Shown: positions 25,428 through 35,138 of the stretch, one piece after another
How the letters are laid out: each line of letters starts with the position of its first letter
How positions within the stretch are numbered: the first letter of the stretch is position 1
From: CAZPXZ01 sp965221505
GTDB taxonomy: Bacteria > Pseudomonadota > Alphaproteobacteria > Rhodobacterales > CAZPXZ01
Direction: 5' to 3'
NCBI GenBank assembly: GCA_965221505.1
Contig: CBDCSI010000001.1
Span: forward strand, 248,001-312,000
Length of the DNA: 64,000 bases
Notes under the pieces: generated by a model
Seen by the model: only the letters and a program-made list of their open reading frames with translations
What the model was told of the DNA's origin: nothing
Databases searched by the model: none
Made by a program: the position numbers and the translations under genes

Positions 25428-25431
<4 letters not shown>
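24373..25431 (+). CDS. rhaP: Sugar ABC transporter permease 1 (RhaP type)
   Basis: The 352-residue inner-membrane protein has an N-terminal membrane helix (VLALLLVLALVLLFFS) and the conserved permease core TGQTIVILTRNIDLSVGSIVG. The cytoplasmic coupling region is RRFYAVGSNPEAAEMAGINT, and the C-terminal part is VVGGVNIFGGSGTVAGALIG. About ten membrane segments are visible, as in RbsC-type permeases. It starts at ATG 24373, inside the ATPase stop, and ends in a GTGA overlap with the second permease. The last 20 residues are a charged tail. Assignment to P rather than Q follows the order of known clusters only. Confidence 0.85.
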
Positions 25432-26407
<976 letters not shown>

Positions 26408-26411
<4 letters not shown>

Positions 26412-27145
26412 CCGCCCTCGAGCTGCAGGGAAAATTCGGCAAGCCGATCGTGCGCGAGAGCGTGGCCGAGGCGGTGGCCCGGCGCATCCTGGACCGCGTG
26501 CGGACCGGGGAGCTGCGTCCGGGCGAGACGCTGCCGCCCGAGCGCGACCTGGCGACGTCGCTGGGGGTGTCCCGGCCCAGCGTCCGGGAAGCGATTCGCG
26601 GGCTCCAGATTCTGGGCGTCGTGCGCACCCGCCAGGGCGGCGGCGCCAGCATCAGCGACCTGGACGCCGACACGCTTCTCGGTCCGATCCAGTTCTTCCT
26701 GTCGCTCGAGGAGTCGAACGTCCGCAGCCTCTACGACGCGCGCAGCCTGATCGAGAGCGACGTCGCGCGTCGCGCGGCCGAGAACATGGACGCGGAGTCG
26801 CTGGACCGGCTGGACCGGATCCTTTCGGCGCAGCGGGAGACGACGGACGATCCGGTCGCGTTTCGCCGCTCCGACCTCGCCTTTCACGAGGCGCTTTGGG
26901 AGGGTTCGGGCAACCCGTTCCTGCAGCGGATCGGAAAGAGCCTGAACGTGATCGGCCTCGAGTTCCGCAAGCGGGCGTCGGAGACCCGGGGCGTGCTCGA
27001 GCAGAGTTTGCGGGACCATCACGCGCTGGTGCGGGCGCTGCGCGCCGGCGACCCGGAGGCGGCGGCCGAAGCCGCGGCGCAGCACATGCGGAACGTGTAT
27101 CGGTCGACGGTGGAGCAGGAGCGGATCGGGAGGGAGAGAGTGTGA
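26408..27145 (+). CDS. GntR-family regulator, FadR subfamily
   Basis: The 245-residue product has an N-terminal winged helix-turn-helix (LRPGETLPPERDLATSLGVS followed by RPSVREAIRGLQILGVV). A C-terminal all-helical FCD ligand domain follows, with its metal- and acid-binding residues in FRRSDLAFHEALWEGSGNP and EQSLRDHHALVRALRAGD. Such proteins usually bind a sugar acid or keto acid and leave their operator. It sits inside the operon it probably controls and starts at GTG 26408, in the stop of the permease gene. An ATTGGTCAGACCAAT palindrome of the right type lies at the divergent promoter of the locus. Confidence 0.9.
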
Positions 27146-28194
27146 CCGCACGAATTGGAGTGGTCGGCACCGGCTGGTGGGCGACGTTCAACCACATTCC
27201 GACCGTTCGGGCCGGAGACGACGCGGAGGTGGTCGCGATCTGCGACCGCGACCCGGAACGGCTCTCCGAAGTGGGCGAGCGGTTCGGAATCGCCGCGCGC
27301 TACGCGACGGCGGCCGCGATGCTGGCGGAAGAGAATCTGGACGGCGTCATGGTCTCGACCCCGCACGTCGCGCATGCCGAGCCGGCCGTCCTGGCGCTCG
27401 ACGCGGGCTGTCACGTCCTGGTCGAGAAGCCCATGGCGACGAATGCGGCGGACGGACGCCGGATCGCCGCCGCCGCGCGACGCGCCGGGCGGGAGGTTCT
27501 CGTGCCCTGCGGCCTGAACTTCACGTCCTATACCGCCCGTGCGCGCGCATGGGCCGGAGGGGGCAAACTCGGCAGGATCCGGCATGCGGTCTGTCAGATG
27601 GGTTCCGCGCTGCACGACCTCTTCGCCGGCCAGCCCATGCTGGAGACCGCGGATCACATGTACCGGCCGCCGCCCTCGACCTGGGCCGACCCGGCCAGGG
27701 CCGGCGGCTACGGCTGGGGGCAGATGTCGCATGCCCTCGCATGGCTCCTCTACGTGTCGGACCTGCGGATCGAGAGCGTGTATTGCGCCGTGGGCCGCTC
27801 GCCCGCCGGCGTGGATTTCTACGACGCCGCCGTCGGCCGCGCGGCCTGCGGGGCGACGGTGTCGTTCTCCGGCGCGGCGACGGTTCCCAAGCATGTCGGC
27901 ATGCATACCGACATCCGGATCTACGGCGAGGAGGGCTGCCTGTTCTTCGACAACGAGCGGGCCCGTCTCGAGCTGCGTCGACTGGACGGGGACGACGAGA
28001 TCTTTCCGGTGACCGGGTCGGAGGCGGAATACGACGGCGCGGCGCCGGTGCGCGCGTTCGCCGCGCTCTGCGCCGGACGCGAGGTCGTCAACGCCGCCGA
28101 CGCCGAAAACGGCGCCCGCGTCACGGAGATCCTGGACGCGTTCTATCGCTCCGCGTCGGCCGGCGCGCCGGTCGCGGTGGGAGAGAACTCGTGA
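27142..28194 (+). CDS. Gfo/Idh/MocA-family oxidoreductase
   Basis: A 350-residue NAD(P)-dependent sugar oxidoreductase. The Rossmann part begins RIGVVGTGWWATFNHIPTV. VMVSTPHVAHAEPAVLALDAG follows, and the EKP motif is in CHVLVEKPMATN, with its catalytic-type Lys. The C-terminal alpha/beta domain contains the HALAWLLYVSDLRIESV segment with a His in the usual active-site region. The family oxidises or epimerises sugars and inositols, and the substrate is inferred from the locus only. The start is GTG 27142, overlapping the regulator stop, and the end overlaps the next gene as GTGA. Confidence 0.88.
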   Translation: MTARIGVVGTGWWATFNHIPTVRAGDDAEVVAICDRDPERLSEVGERFGIAARYATAAAMLAEENLDGVMVSTPHVAHAEPAVLALDAGCHVLVEKPMATNAADGRRIAAAARRAGREVLVPCGLNFTSYTARARAWAGGGKLGRIRHAVCQMGSALHDLFAGQPMLETADHMYRPPPSTWADPARAGGYGWGQMSHALAWLLYVSDLRIESVYCAVGRSPAGVDFYDAAVGRAACGATVSFSGAATVPKHVGMHTDIRIYGEEGCLFFDNERARLELRRLDGDDEIFPVTGSEAEYDGAAPVRAFAALCAGREVVNAADAENGARVTEILDAFYRSASAGAPVAVGENS

Positions 28195-29006
28195 AACTGT
28201 CGCTGACCGCGTGGTCGATGCCCGCCTGTACGCTGCCGGAGGCAGCCGGAATCTCGAAGGCGCTCGGCATCCGGGCGCTGGACGTCGGCCTGTTCTATCG
28301 CTCGGCGCTCGACCGGAGGGCAATTCTGGGCAAACCGAGCCTCGCGGCCGGACAAGTGAGCGAACTCGGGATCCGGATTCCGAACTACTATCACCTGTTC
28401 GGCGAAGGGCTGGCGGAGCGGAACCTGGCGCTGCCGGGAACCGCGGAGCGGAACGCACGGGATCTGGCTCCGGTCCTGGAGTTCGCCGACGCGGCCGGAA
28501 TCCCGACCGTCTTCGTCCTCCCCGGCATCGTGAATCCGGGCCAGTCCCGCCGGCAGGCCATGGACGTCGCCTCCGACAGCATCGAATCGCTTCTGCGGGT
28601 CGCGGAGGGTTTCGAGGCGACCCTCTGCGTCGAGCCGCACGTGCACTCCTGGGCCGAGTCGCCGGCGCTGGCGCTCGAGCTGGTGGAGCGCACGGGCGTC
28701 CGTCTGGCGCTCGACTACGCGCATTTCGCCTGTCTCGGCTTCCGGCAGGAGGAGATCGATCCGCTCGCTCCGCACGCCGCGCACGTCCACCTGCGCCAGG
28801 CCCGGATGGGTGCGCTGCAGACCCGGTTCGACCACGGCACGCTGAACTTCCCTGCCATGTTCGGAACGCTGCGCGAATGCGGATACGACGGGGCGCTGGC
28901 GATCGAACCGGTACACCAGGCGTATATGAACACGCTGTTCGAGGACGTCCTGACCGAAGTCGTCGCGCTTCGCGATTGCTACCATGCCTGGAAGGAGGGC
29001 GAATGA
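28191..29006 (+). CDS. Sugar phosphate isomerase/epimerase-like TIM-barrel protein
   Basis: The 271-residue protein has the AP-endonuclease-2/xylose-isomerase-like TIM barrel. Metal-ligand segments are visible: TLCVEPHVHSWAESP (Glu and His), VRLALDYAHFACLG (Asp and His), HAAHVHLRQARMG (His) and GYDGALAIEPVHQAYM (Glu). These ligands are as in hydroxypyruvate isomerases and sugar epimerases, so isomerase or epimerase activity is likely, with the substrate unknown. It begins at GTG 28191 in the preceding stop and ends in the ATGA overlap with the mutarotase gene. The residue pattern is complete and there is no sign of decay. Confidence 0.85.
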   Translation: MKLSLTAWSMPACTLPEAAGISKALGIRALDVGLFYRSALDRRAILGKPSLAAGQVSELGIRIPNYYHLFGEGLAERNLALPGTAERNARDLAPVLEFADAAGIPTVFVLPGIVNPGQSRRQAMDVASDSIESLLRVAEGFEATLCVEPHVHSWAESPALALELVERTGVRLALDYAHFACLGFRQEEIDPLAPHAAHVHLRQARMGALQTRFDHGTLNFPAMFGTLRECGYDGALAIEPVHQAYMNTLFEDVLTEVVALRDCYHAWKEGE

Positions 29007-29320
29007 TGCCGGGATATGCGTGGGTGCTGGGCGTCCGGCCCGGATACGAGGCGGAGTATCTCCGCCGGCATGACGAGATCTGGCCCGAGATGCTGGACGC
29101 GCTACGCGAGGCCGGGATCCGGAACTACAACATCTTCCGGCACGGGCTCGACCTGTTCGGGTATTTCGAGACCGACGATCTCGAGGCGACGAAGGCGTAT
29201 CTGGCCGAGAACGAGGTGAACGCCCGCTGGGCGGAGCATATGGCGCCGATCATGAAGATCGAGACCGACCCCGCCACGCGGTTTCCGTATCTCCTGCCCC
29301 GGCAATTCTTCATGGAGTAG
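29003..29320 (+). CDS. rhaM: L-rhamnose mutarotase
   Basis: RhaM (YiiL) interconverts alpha- and beta-L-rhamnose (and related 6-deoxysugars) so that import and the first enzyme receive the right anomer. The 105-residue product is of family length. It has VRPGYEAEYLRRHDEIWPEM, whose His is catalytic, then NYNIFRHGLDLFGYFETDDL and the end RWAEHMAPIMKIETDP. Two adjacent ATG codons (29003 and 29006) follow GGAGGGCG. The second is better spaced, the first overlaps the previous stop. This gene is the strongest hint that the locus uses L-rhamnose, L-fucose or a similar sugar. Confidence 0.9.
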   Translation: MMPGYAWVLGVRPGYEAEYLRRHDEIWPEMLDALREAGIRNYNIFRHGLDLFGYFETDDLEATKAYLAENEVNARWAEHMAPIMKIETDPATRFPYLLPRQFFME

Positions 29321-29350
29321 CGTTCGCAGGAGTCGACGGGGAGTGCGGAC

Positions 29351-30490
29351 ATGACGAAGGCGAGCCGGGTTCGGAGCGTGGAGGCCGTCCCGGTCTCCTA
29401 CCGCGAGCCGACGGATCACGACCGGACCCGCTCGGTCTGCCTGGTGCGAATCCTCGGCGAGGACGGGCAGGTCGGCTGGGGCGAGTGCTGCACCTACTTT
29501 CCCGAGGCGACGCTGGCGGCGGCGAAGCTGGTCGAGGGCCTGGCGCAGTCGGTCGAGGGGGAATGCGCGCTTCACACCGAGGCGCTCTGGCTTCGGATGA
29601 AGGAGCACGCGTGGTGGTACGGAGCGCATGGCGGCATCGCGTCGATGGCGATCGCCGGGATCGACATGGCGCTCTGGGACCTCAAGGGCAGAATCCTGGA
29701 CGCTCGCGTGCTCGACCTGCTCGGCGGGCCGGTCCGGGAGAAACTGCCGGCCGTCGCCAGCCTGCACGGCACGCAGAGCGACATCGGGGCGATGGCGGAG
29801 GAGATCGCCGCGCACACCGCAACCGGGCTGCACGGCGCGAAGGTCGGGTTCGGCAAGCGCGGAGACGCGCGGCTCGGATTCGAGCACGGTCGGGACATGG
29901 AATTCGTGCGTCGCGTCATGGAAGCGATGGGTCCGGGCAAGGACCTGATGGTGGACCTCGGCGTGAAGAACTTCTGGGACGTTCCGACGGCGATCCGGCG
30001 CGCGCGGGACTTCGAGGCGGAGGGCGTGGCCTGGCTCGAGGAGCCGCTCGGGCACGACGATCCGGAAGGCTACGCCGCCTTGCGCGCCGCGACCGGCATC
30101 CGGATCGCCTACGGGGAGCGCGAATGGAACGCGCGCGGAGTAAAGCGGATCGTGGACAGCGGTACCGTGGACGTGGTCGGGCTGGATCCAGGTCGGGTCG
30201 AGGGGATCACCGGGTTCCGGAAGGCGGCGGACGTCTGCGCGTTGTCGCGCCGACAGGCCAACGCGCACAACTTCTCGACCGCTGTCGTGGGGGCGGCGAG
30301 CCAGGCGCTGAGTTTTGCCTGCGAGGCCTGCGGCCTTCTCGAATTGCAGCCCGTCTACGGTCCGGCGCAGCGCGACTGGGTCGACCGTCCTGTCTGGCAT
30401 ACGAACGGGTTCGTCGACCCTCCCGAGGGACCGGGGCTGGGCGTGGAAGTCGACGAAGCGCTGGTTCGGGCCGCAAGGCTGGAAGGGTAG
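29351..30490 (+). CDS. Enolase-superfamily sugar-acid dehydratase (mandelate racemase-like)
   Basis: The 379-residue protein has the capping domain, then the barrel. IAGIDMALWDLKGRILDARV is the usual signature and GLHGAKVGFGKRG gives the KxG-type base strand. The metal ligands are Asp in LMVDLGVKNF, Glu in VAWLEEPLGHDDP and Glu in RIAYGEREWNARG. A His in RQANAHNFSTAVVG may be the second base. Members dehydrate acid sugars such as rhamnonate, fuconate or galactonate to 2-keto-3-deoxy acids, which fits a non-phosphorylating route in which a dehydrogenase first makes the sugar acid. ATG 29351, 30 bases after rhaM. It is the last gene of the operon. Confidence 0.87.
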   Translation: MTKASRVRSVEAVPVSYREPTDHDRTRSVCLVRILGEDGQVGWGECCTYFPEATLAAAKLVEGLAQSVEGECALHTEALWLRMKEHAWWYGAHGGIASMAIAGIDMALWDLKGRILDARVLDLLGGPVREKLPAVASLHGTQSDIGAMAEEIAAHTATGLHGAKVGFGKRGDARLGFEHGRDMEFVRRVMEAMGPGKDLMVDLGVKNFWDVPTAIRRARDFEAEGVAWLEEPLGHDDPEGYAALRAATGIRIAYGEREWNARGVKRIVDSGTVDVVGLDPGRVEGITGFRKAADVCALSRRQANAHNFSTAVVGAASQALSFACEACGLLELQPVYGPAQRDWVDRPVWHTNGFVDPPEGPGLGVEVDEALVRAARLEG

Positions 30491-30822
30491 GGCTCGCGTC
30501 GACCGCTTCCGCCGGTGTTTCGGGCGTCCGCTGGAGGCTCCCTTCAGGCACGAGTTCGCATGACGGGCCGTTCGGACACGTAGCATGAGACTGCGGCCGG
30601 CATGCGCCGCCGCGACCGGATCGCCGGAGACGACTCCGTGCAGCAACCCCTGTTTGCGACCCGGAGTCCCGCATTGGTGCCGGTCTCGGGCGACCGCCGT
30701 ATCCGGGATGCGCGATCCGAAGCTGTCCGTGACGCTCGGGTCCGCGCACGCTTCGGACGAAGCCCGCCGTCATGCCGGGATCGGACGCTTCGCTTTCGCC
30801 TCCGCTTCGACCGCAGCCGGCG
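30491..30822. other. Gap between the sugar operon and the paralogue array, no gene
   Basis: Downstream of two convergent units. I see no protein, no clear terminator hairpin with a T-run and no repeat shared with the array spacers. Confidence 0.4.
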
Positions 30823-31269
30823 TCATGCGTCCGGAGGATCTTCGATCGACAGGATCTCTTCGATCAACAAGCCCTTGATCTCCTCGTAGCGGCGGTCGGC
30901 CGGATGGCAAGATTGCGACGCTTCGTTCGGTACCGTCTCGTAAACGGTCATGACGCGGGCTCTGATCGTCCCACCTCGGGGAGCGTCCAGAACGGCCTTG
31001 GCAATCTCCCCGACGGCGAACACCGAGTGAGTTTCGTCTTTCATGCCCAACAGGCTGACCGTGGACTCGAGCGTAGAACCGGGGGTGGCCTCCCTGATCG
31101 CGTGCGAGGCGGTTGCGCACTGTCGATACCAGAGCGGGCTTTCCCGTTCGTTCGGCGCAAGGGATCCGTTCCGGAAGGCGATCTCGAACGACAGACCCTT
31201 GCATTCGTTCGGAAGCAAGTCAAATCGCTTCAGGAATTCCGGGAGTTCCTGCGCGGGAATGTCGGTCAT
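30823..31269 (-). CDS. Array paralogue A, unknown protein of 148 residues
   Basis: Copy 1 of 6 of a family I do not recognise. The product starts MTDIPAQELPEFLKRFDLLP, then NECKGLSFEIAFRNG, a variable stretch at about residues 35-55, GSTLESTVSLLGMKDETHSV, FAVGEIAKAVLDAPRGGTIR, and the end RRYEEIKGLLIEEILSIEDP. There is no signal peptide and no membrane segment. It looks soluble and acidic, with alternating beta-type strands in the middle and a helix at each end. The start at 31269 is chosen over an earlier ATG because it matches the other copies and GGGAGGAAG precedes it. The shared upstream box is at 31353-31367. Confidence 0.75.
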   Translation of the reverse strand: MTDIPAQELPEFLKRFDLLPNECKGLSFEIAFRNGSLAPNERESPLWYRQCATASHAIREATPGSTLESTVSLLGMKDETHSVFAVGEIAKAVLDAPRGGTIRARVMTVYETVPNEASQSCHPADRRYEEIKGLLIEEILSIEDPPDA

Positions 31270-31352
31270 CGTTTCTTCCTCCCCACGGAGGCGCTCGCAG
31301 CCGGCCTCCATACCCTCCAGCATAGAACGAGCCCGGCTTCGCAGCGGAACGA

Positions 31353-31367
31353 CCTGCCATAATTCGG
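31353..31367 (-). promoter_or_regulatory. Shared upstream box of array copy A
   Basis: The minus strand reads CCGAATTATGGCAGG, followed downstream by GCGAAGCCGGGCTCG and TATGCTGG (the AGCATA complement at 31319-31324 is a probable -10). The box begins 84 bases from the ATG. The same arrangement occurs before copies C, D, E and F. Confidence 0.6.
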
Positions 31368-31504
31368 TCTCGCAGGAACGGGTCCTGTCGTCGGACGCCG
31401 ACGGTCCGGCTTATGCCTCGTGCGCTGGCGTCGTAGCGCAGTATCCGGTCGGGTTCGGTTACGATTCGGACAGTTCCCGACGGCTGCGGGAATCGCAGGA
31501 GATC

Positions 31505-31862
31505 CGCTGAGAGGCGGGGATTTGCGGAGACTCGACGCGAGCTCGATCCTCTCGCGACGCCCGCGGCCGAGGATGGCTTCCGTCCCGTCGTCGAACGGAT
31601 GTACGGTCGCCAGGTTGCGGGTCGTTCCCGGAAAGCGTCGCCGCGCCCGGCCAAACGATGTCGGCTCGCCCCCGGAACGCCCTTCCCACGATCCGCAGGC
31701 CCCGATCTCCGCCTGCAGCGGTCGCGAAACGCGGGAACGCTACTGCCGCACCCGGGATGGCGAGACGGCGACCCGAACCGGGTCGAGAGAATCCCGGACG
31801 AGCTGCGCGGCGGTACCGAAGGCCGCGGCCCCTCCTTCGTCTCGTCGGCGGCCGCTGCCCGG
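31505..31862. repeat. Duplicated spacer, copy between paralogues A and B
   Basis: No intact gene. The segment is homologous along its length to 32552-32930. Shared stretches include GCTGAGAGGCG, GCTCGATC, CGCCCGGCCAA, CCACGATCCGCAGGCCC and GCGGCCGCTGCC. The duplication unit therefore included both the gene and its spacer. Confidence 0.75.
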
Positions 31863-32309
31863 TCAGTTGTTCGGCGGAACTTCGATCGACAGGATCTCGT
31901 CGATCAACAGGCCCTGGATTTCGTCGTAGCGGCGATCGCTCGGATGGCAATAGAGCGTTTCCTCGCTCTGCACCGTCTCGTATACGGTCTCGACGCGAAC
32001 TCTGATCGTCGCTCCGCTGGGAGCGTCCAGAAGGGTTTCCGCGGTCGCGCCGATAGCGAAAACCGTATGAAACTCGCACTCCATGTCCAGCAGGCTGACG
32101 GTCGCCCGAATCGTCGATCCGGGCAGCGCCTCCAGGATCGCGTGCGATCCGGTGGCGCTAAGGGGATGCCAGTATAGGCGTTCCCGATCGTCCGATTCCC
32201 TGGATCCGTTCCGGAAGGCGGTCTCGAACGACAGCCCCTTGTGCTCGTTCGGCAGCAGTTTGAATCGCTTCAGGAATTCCGGAATATCCGGCGCGGGAAT
32301 GTCGGCCAT
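31863..32309 (-). CDS. Array paralogue B, unknown protein of 148 residues
   Basis: Copy 2 of 6. It starts MADIPAPDIPEFLKRFKLLP, then NEHKGLSFETAFRNG, a variable part rich in Arg and Asp, and GSTIRATVSLLDMECEFHTV. FAIGATAETLLDAPSGATIR and VRVETVYETV follow, and it ends RRYDEIQGLLIDEILSIEVP. It is the same length as A and the closest to it in the middle region. The start at 32309 follows GTAGGAGCGAACG. Its upstream DNA differs: it has TATAGTGG at the place of the -10 but lacks the ATTATGGCAGG box found before the other copies. Function unknown. Confidence 0.75.
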   Translation of the reverse strand: MADIPAPDIPEFLKRFKLLPNEHKGLSFETAFRNGSRESDDRERLYWHPLSATGSHAILEALPGSTIRATVSLLDMECEFHTVFAIGATAETLLDAPSGATIRVRVETVYETVQSEETLYCHPSDRRYDEIQGLLIDEILSIEVPPNN

Positions 32310-32551
32310 CGTTCGCTCCTACCCTGCTGTGGAGGCGCTCGCAGAACGCTCTTTACCTTCCACTATACGGCAATTTCAACCTCGCGAGGGAGGCCCTCAA
32401 GGTTCGTTCTCCGGGGAGGGCGGGTCCGATCGTCGGACGCGGTCCGTCCTTCCCTCGTTCGGCAGGATGCGCCGTTGCCGGGCATCCGTTCGAGAGCGGT
32501 TCGGAACGGACCCGATTCGAACGGGCCTAGACGGTCGTACGGCGCGGGCTA

Positions 32552-32930
32552 TTGGCTGAGAGGCGACGATCTGCGGGATCGTGCCCTGCGCTCGATCTTC
32601 TGGCAAAGCCCGGCCGAGGGCGGGTTCCTTCCCCCTGCCGGCCCGTCAAGGGCCGAACGCCCGGTCGCCAGCATGCGAGTGACGCACGGCGTACGCCGCC
32701 ACGCCCGGCCAACCGACTTCGGCAGGATCCTGAACCGTCCTGCCCACGATCCGCAGGCCCGGTCAGGAGGCCCGATTGAGTCTCGACCTCCTGCGGTCGC
32801 GCGCCGCGGGAGCGCAACGGCCCTGTCCGGGACGAGCGATGCGGTCCGGTTCGGGGGACGGTCGGACGAGCGGCGCGGCGGGGCCGAAAGCGGCCCTCGC
32901 GTCTTCGCCTCGCCGACGGCCGCTGCCGGG
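32552..32930. repeat. Duplicated spacer, copy between paralogues B and C
   Basis: Homologous to 31505-31862. In one minus-strand frame both copies read GLRIVGR followed some 12 residues later by WPG, which may be a trace of a former second gene in the unit. Stops and length differences make a living gene unlikely. The remaining part, 32310-32551, holds nothing recognisable. Confidence 0.7.
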
Positions 32931-33398
32931 TCAGTCGTCCGACGGATCCTCGATCGCCAGAATCTCTTCGATCACCAAGCCCTTGATCTCCTCGTAGCAC
33001 CAATTGCTCCAATGGAGGTGAGTCGTTTCTTCGTCCGGCACCGCGGCGAATACGGTTCGCACGCGGACCCGGATCGTCGCCTTGAAGGGGGCTGCCAGAA
33101 CGGACTTCGCGATCTCGCCGACGGCGAAGACATCGCAGCATATTCTCTCGGTGTTCGACAGCGTTATACTCGCGCGGATCGTCGATCCGGGAACGCCTTC
33201 AGGCATATGGTGGGAGTGCGTTACGTCCTGACGATACCAGCCGCGCTTCGTTTCTCGCAGCGGATGGCCCTCATCCCATCCGACGTTTACGCTTACATTC
33301 TGATAGGCGCTCTCGAACGACAACCCCTCGTATTCGTTGGGAAGCAAGTGGAACTTGCTTATGAATGCCGGGATATCCGGCTCGGATATTTCTGTCAT
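32931..33398 (-). CDS. Array paralogue C, unknown protein of 155 residues
   Basis: Copy 3 of 6. It starts MTEISEPDIPAFISKFHLLP, then NEYEGLSFESAYQN, a longer variable loop (SVNVGWDEGHPLRETKRGWY) and GSTIRASITLSNTERI. FAVGEIAKSVLAAPFKATIR and VRVRTVFAAVPDEETTH follow, and it ends YEEIKGLVIEEILAIEDP. The loop of about 7 extra residues compared with A and B is shared in position, not sequence, with D. The start at 33398 is chosen by alignment, since a longer frame reaches 33464. The usual AAAGGAGCGAACG leader is missing and AAGGG lies further away. The upstream box is at 33539-33553, 141 bases from the start. Confidence 0.72.
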   Translation of the reverse strand: MTEISEPDIPAFISKFHLLPNEYEGLSFESAYQNVSVNVGWDEGHPLRETKRGWYRQDVTHSHHMPEGVPGSTIRASITLSNTERICCDVFAVGEIAKSVLAAPFKATIRVRVRTVFAAVPDEETTHLHWSNWCYEEIKGLVIEEILAIEDPSDD

Positions 33399-34055
33399 AG
33401 TATGCACCCTTCTCGTACCGCTGCGGATTCCGTCCGCACTGAGAGGACAGGATTCCGACGACATCCTGCTGCGGGGGCGGTTGCAACCGGCCCCGATTCT
33501 CCCCAGCGTACAACGGAACCGAGCTTCATACTCGACGGCCTGCCATTATTCGGTTCCGTAGGCGTCCGATCGCCGGAAGCGAACGGTTCAGGCCCGGTTT
33601 CTGCCGAGCGCGCTGCCGTCGTGGTTGTGGGTTCCGGCGGGAGGCGGTCCGATCCGTCCCACTCCGAGTTGTCCTCGATCGTTGCACGGAAGCTCGATGG
33701 CGTGGCGTACAGGCGATCTATTGCGGGGAACCTGCAGTGCGGTCGATCCTCCAGTACGCCAGGACGAGAAAATCGTCGTACTCTTCGGCCGCTCGCCGAA
33801 CGCATGCGCGAACAGGGAATTGCGAACGACGCTCGTCAGGCGCCGCATTGACCGATTTCGCGATCCGCGCACGGTCCCGGGGCGTCTCGCCTGCGATTCG
33901 GATTCTCGCATGGATCTGGGTTTCGGACAGTCGCGCGCTGCCTTGGCGCGACTGCCGCATCCCACTGATACGGTTCGGGAGACGCCCGGACGAATGGCGT
34001 CGCGTCGCAGCGGGCTGTCGTCGAGTCTTCGCCCTATCGCGCGCCGCCGCCCGTA
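33399..34055. other. Spacer between paralogues C and D
   Basis: It holds the shared box of copy C (33539-33553) and no intact gene. On the minus strand, 33940-33718 is a coding-like fragment (ETQIHARIRIAGETPRD, then RARIAKSVNAAP) that could be a decayed copy or a different lost gene. See findings. Confidence 0.45.
33539..33553 (-). promoter_or_regulatory. Shared upstream box of array copy C
   Basis: The minus strand reads CCGAATAATGGCAGG, followed by GAAGCTCGGTTCC and TACGCTGG. It differs by one base from the A and D boxes and lies 141 bases from the chosen start. Confidence 0.55.
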
Positions 34056-34523
34056 TCATTCGTCCTCCGGATCTTCGATCGCCAGAATCTCTTCAATCAG
34101 AAAGCCGGATATCTCATCGTAGCGACGGTCGCTAACCTCGCAGTACATGGAACTTTCGGCCAGAGCGGTCTCGAAAACGGTGCGGACGCGGACCCTGACC
34201 GTCGCCCCAATGGGTACGGCCGTTACCGCTCTCGCAATCTTGCCGACGGCAAACAGGGTGCAGAGCCGATCCCCAAGGTTCAACAGGTGGACCCGTGTGA
34301 GAAGCGTAGATCCGGGAACCGCCCCGCTGAGCCGGCGAGAATGAGTTGCGTTCTGACGATACCAGTTGACCCCCTCTTCGCGTGGCGGTTTGTTGCGTTC
34401 CCAAGGGTAGTAAAACTTTACGTTTTGGTAGGCGGTCTCGAACGACAGCCCCTTGTACTCGTTGGGAAGCAATCGAAACATCTGGATAAATTCGGGGACC
34501 CCCGGTTCGGTTGTCGTGCTCAT
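34056..34523 (-). CDS. Array paralogue D, unknown protein of 155 residues
   Basis: Copy 4 of 6. It starts MSTTTEPGVPEFIQMFRLLP, then NEYKGLSFETAYQN, a variable loop rich in aromatic residues and Pro (VKFYYPWERNKPPREEG), NWYRQNATHSRRL and GSTLLTRVHLLNLGDRL. FAVGKIARAVTAVPIGATVR follows, and it ends RRYDEISGFLIEEILAIEDP. The start at 34523 follows GAAAGGAGCGACAG, the consensus leader of the family. The WYRQ-x-x-THS motif is shared with C. Nothing indicates export or membrane binding. Function unknown. Confidence 0.75.
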   Translation of the reverse strand: MSTTTEPGVPEFIQMFRLLPNEYKGLSFETAYQNVKFYYPWERNKPPREEGVNWYRQNATHSRRLSGAVPGSTLLTRVHLLNLGDRLCTLFAVGKIARAVTAVPIGATVRVRVRTVFETALAESSMYCEVSDRRYDEISGFLIEEILAIEDPEDE

Positions 34524-35138
34524 CTGTCGCTCCTTTCCTGCTGCCGTGGCGACTGCATGCAGCCTCGATTCGCCGACCATACAGCGAGACCGAGCTTCGC
34601 GACGACCGTCCTGCCATAATTCGGCATCACTGTGAATTGCGCCGTCCCTTCGCCGGAAACGGGAGATCCGGCCCATGCCAGGCGCTCTGTCGTCGTTGCC
34701 CGACCGGGTGGGGAGCCGCAAGGATCCCCCATTGAGAGCAATCCTTGAACCTTGAACTGCGTACGGGACCGGGGGCCTTGCGTACAGGCAGGGTACCGCG
34801 AGGTTTCGAATATTGACGGGACATCTCGCCGCGCCGGGAGGAAAGCGGCTTCCATGCAGTTGCCGCGATTTCAACGAACGGAACAGCGGACACCCGGATG
34901 CGAACGACGCTCGAAGTCCCGATATCGGCGCGATCAAGAATCCTGTTGCCCAGGATGGGGAGTCCCGCAAAGACTTCGGTCTTCAGCGACTGCGAACACT
35001 CGCAACGCGTCTGCCGTATGCAGGAGGCGCGAGACGGCGCCGCTCGCGGCATCGGTTCCGGACATGCCCGCTACGAGCGGCGCCGAGGCGCCGGGGAGTG
35101 CCGAGTCGTCTCGGTCTTGTTTTCGTTCGTCGCCGACA
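34524..35138. other. Spacer between paralogues D and E
   Basis: It contains the shared box of copy D and its leader. The rest shows no recognisable gene, and unlike the A-B and B-C spacers I could not align it over its length to another spacer. Confidence 0.4.
34610..34624 (-). promoter_or_regulatory. Shared upstream box of array copy D
   Basis: The minus strand reads CCGAATTATGGCAGG, identical to copy A, followed by GCGAAGCTCGGTCTCG and TATGGTCGG. Exactly 87 bases from box to ATG, as for E and F. Confidence 0.6.
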
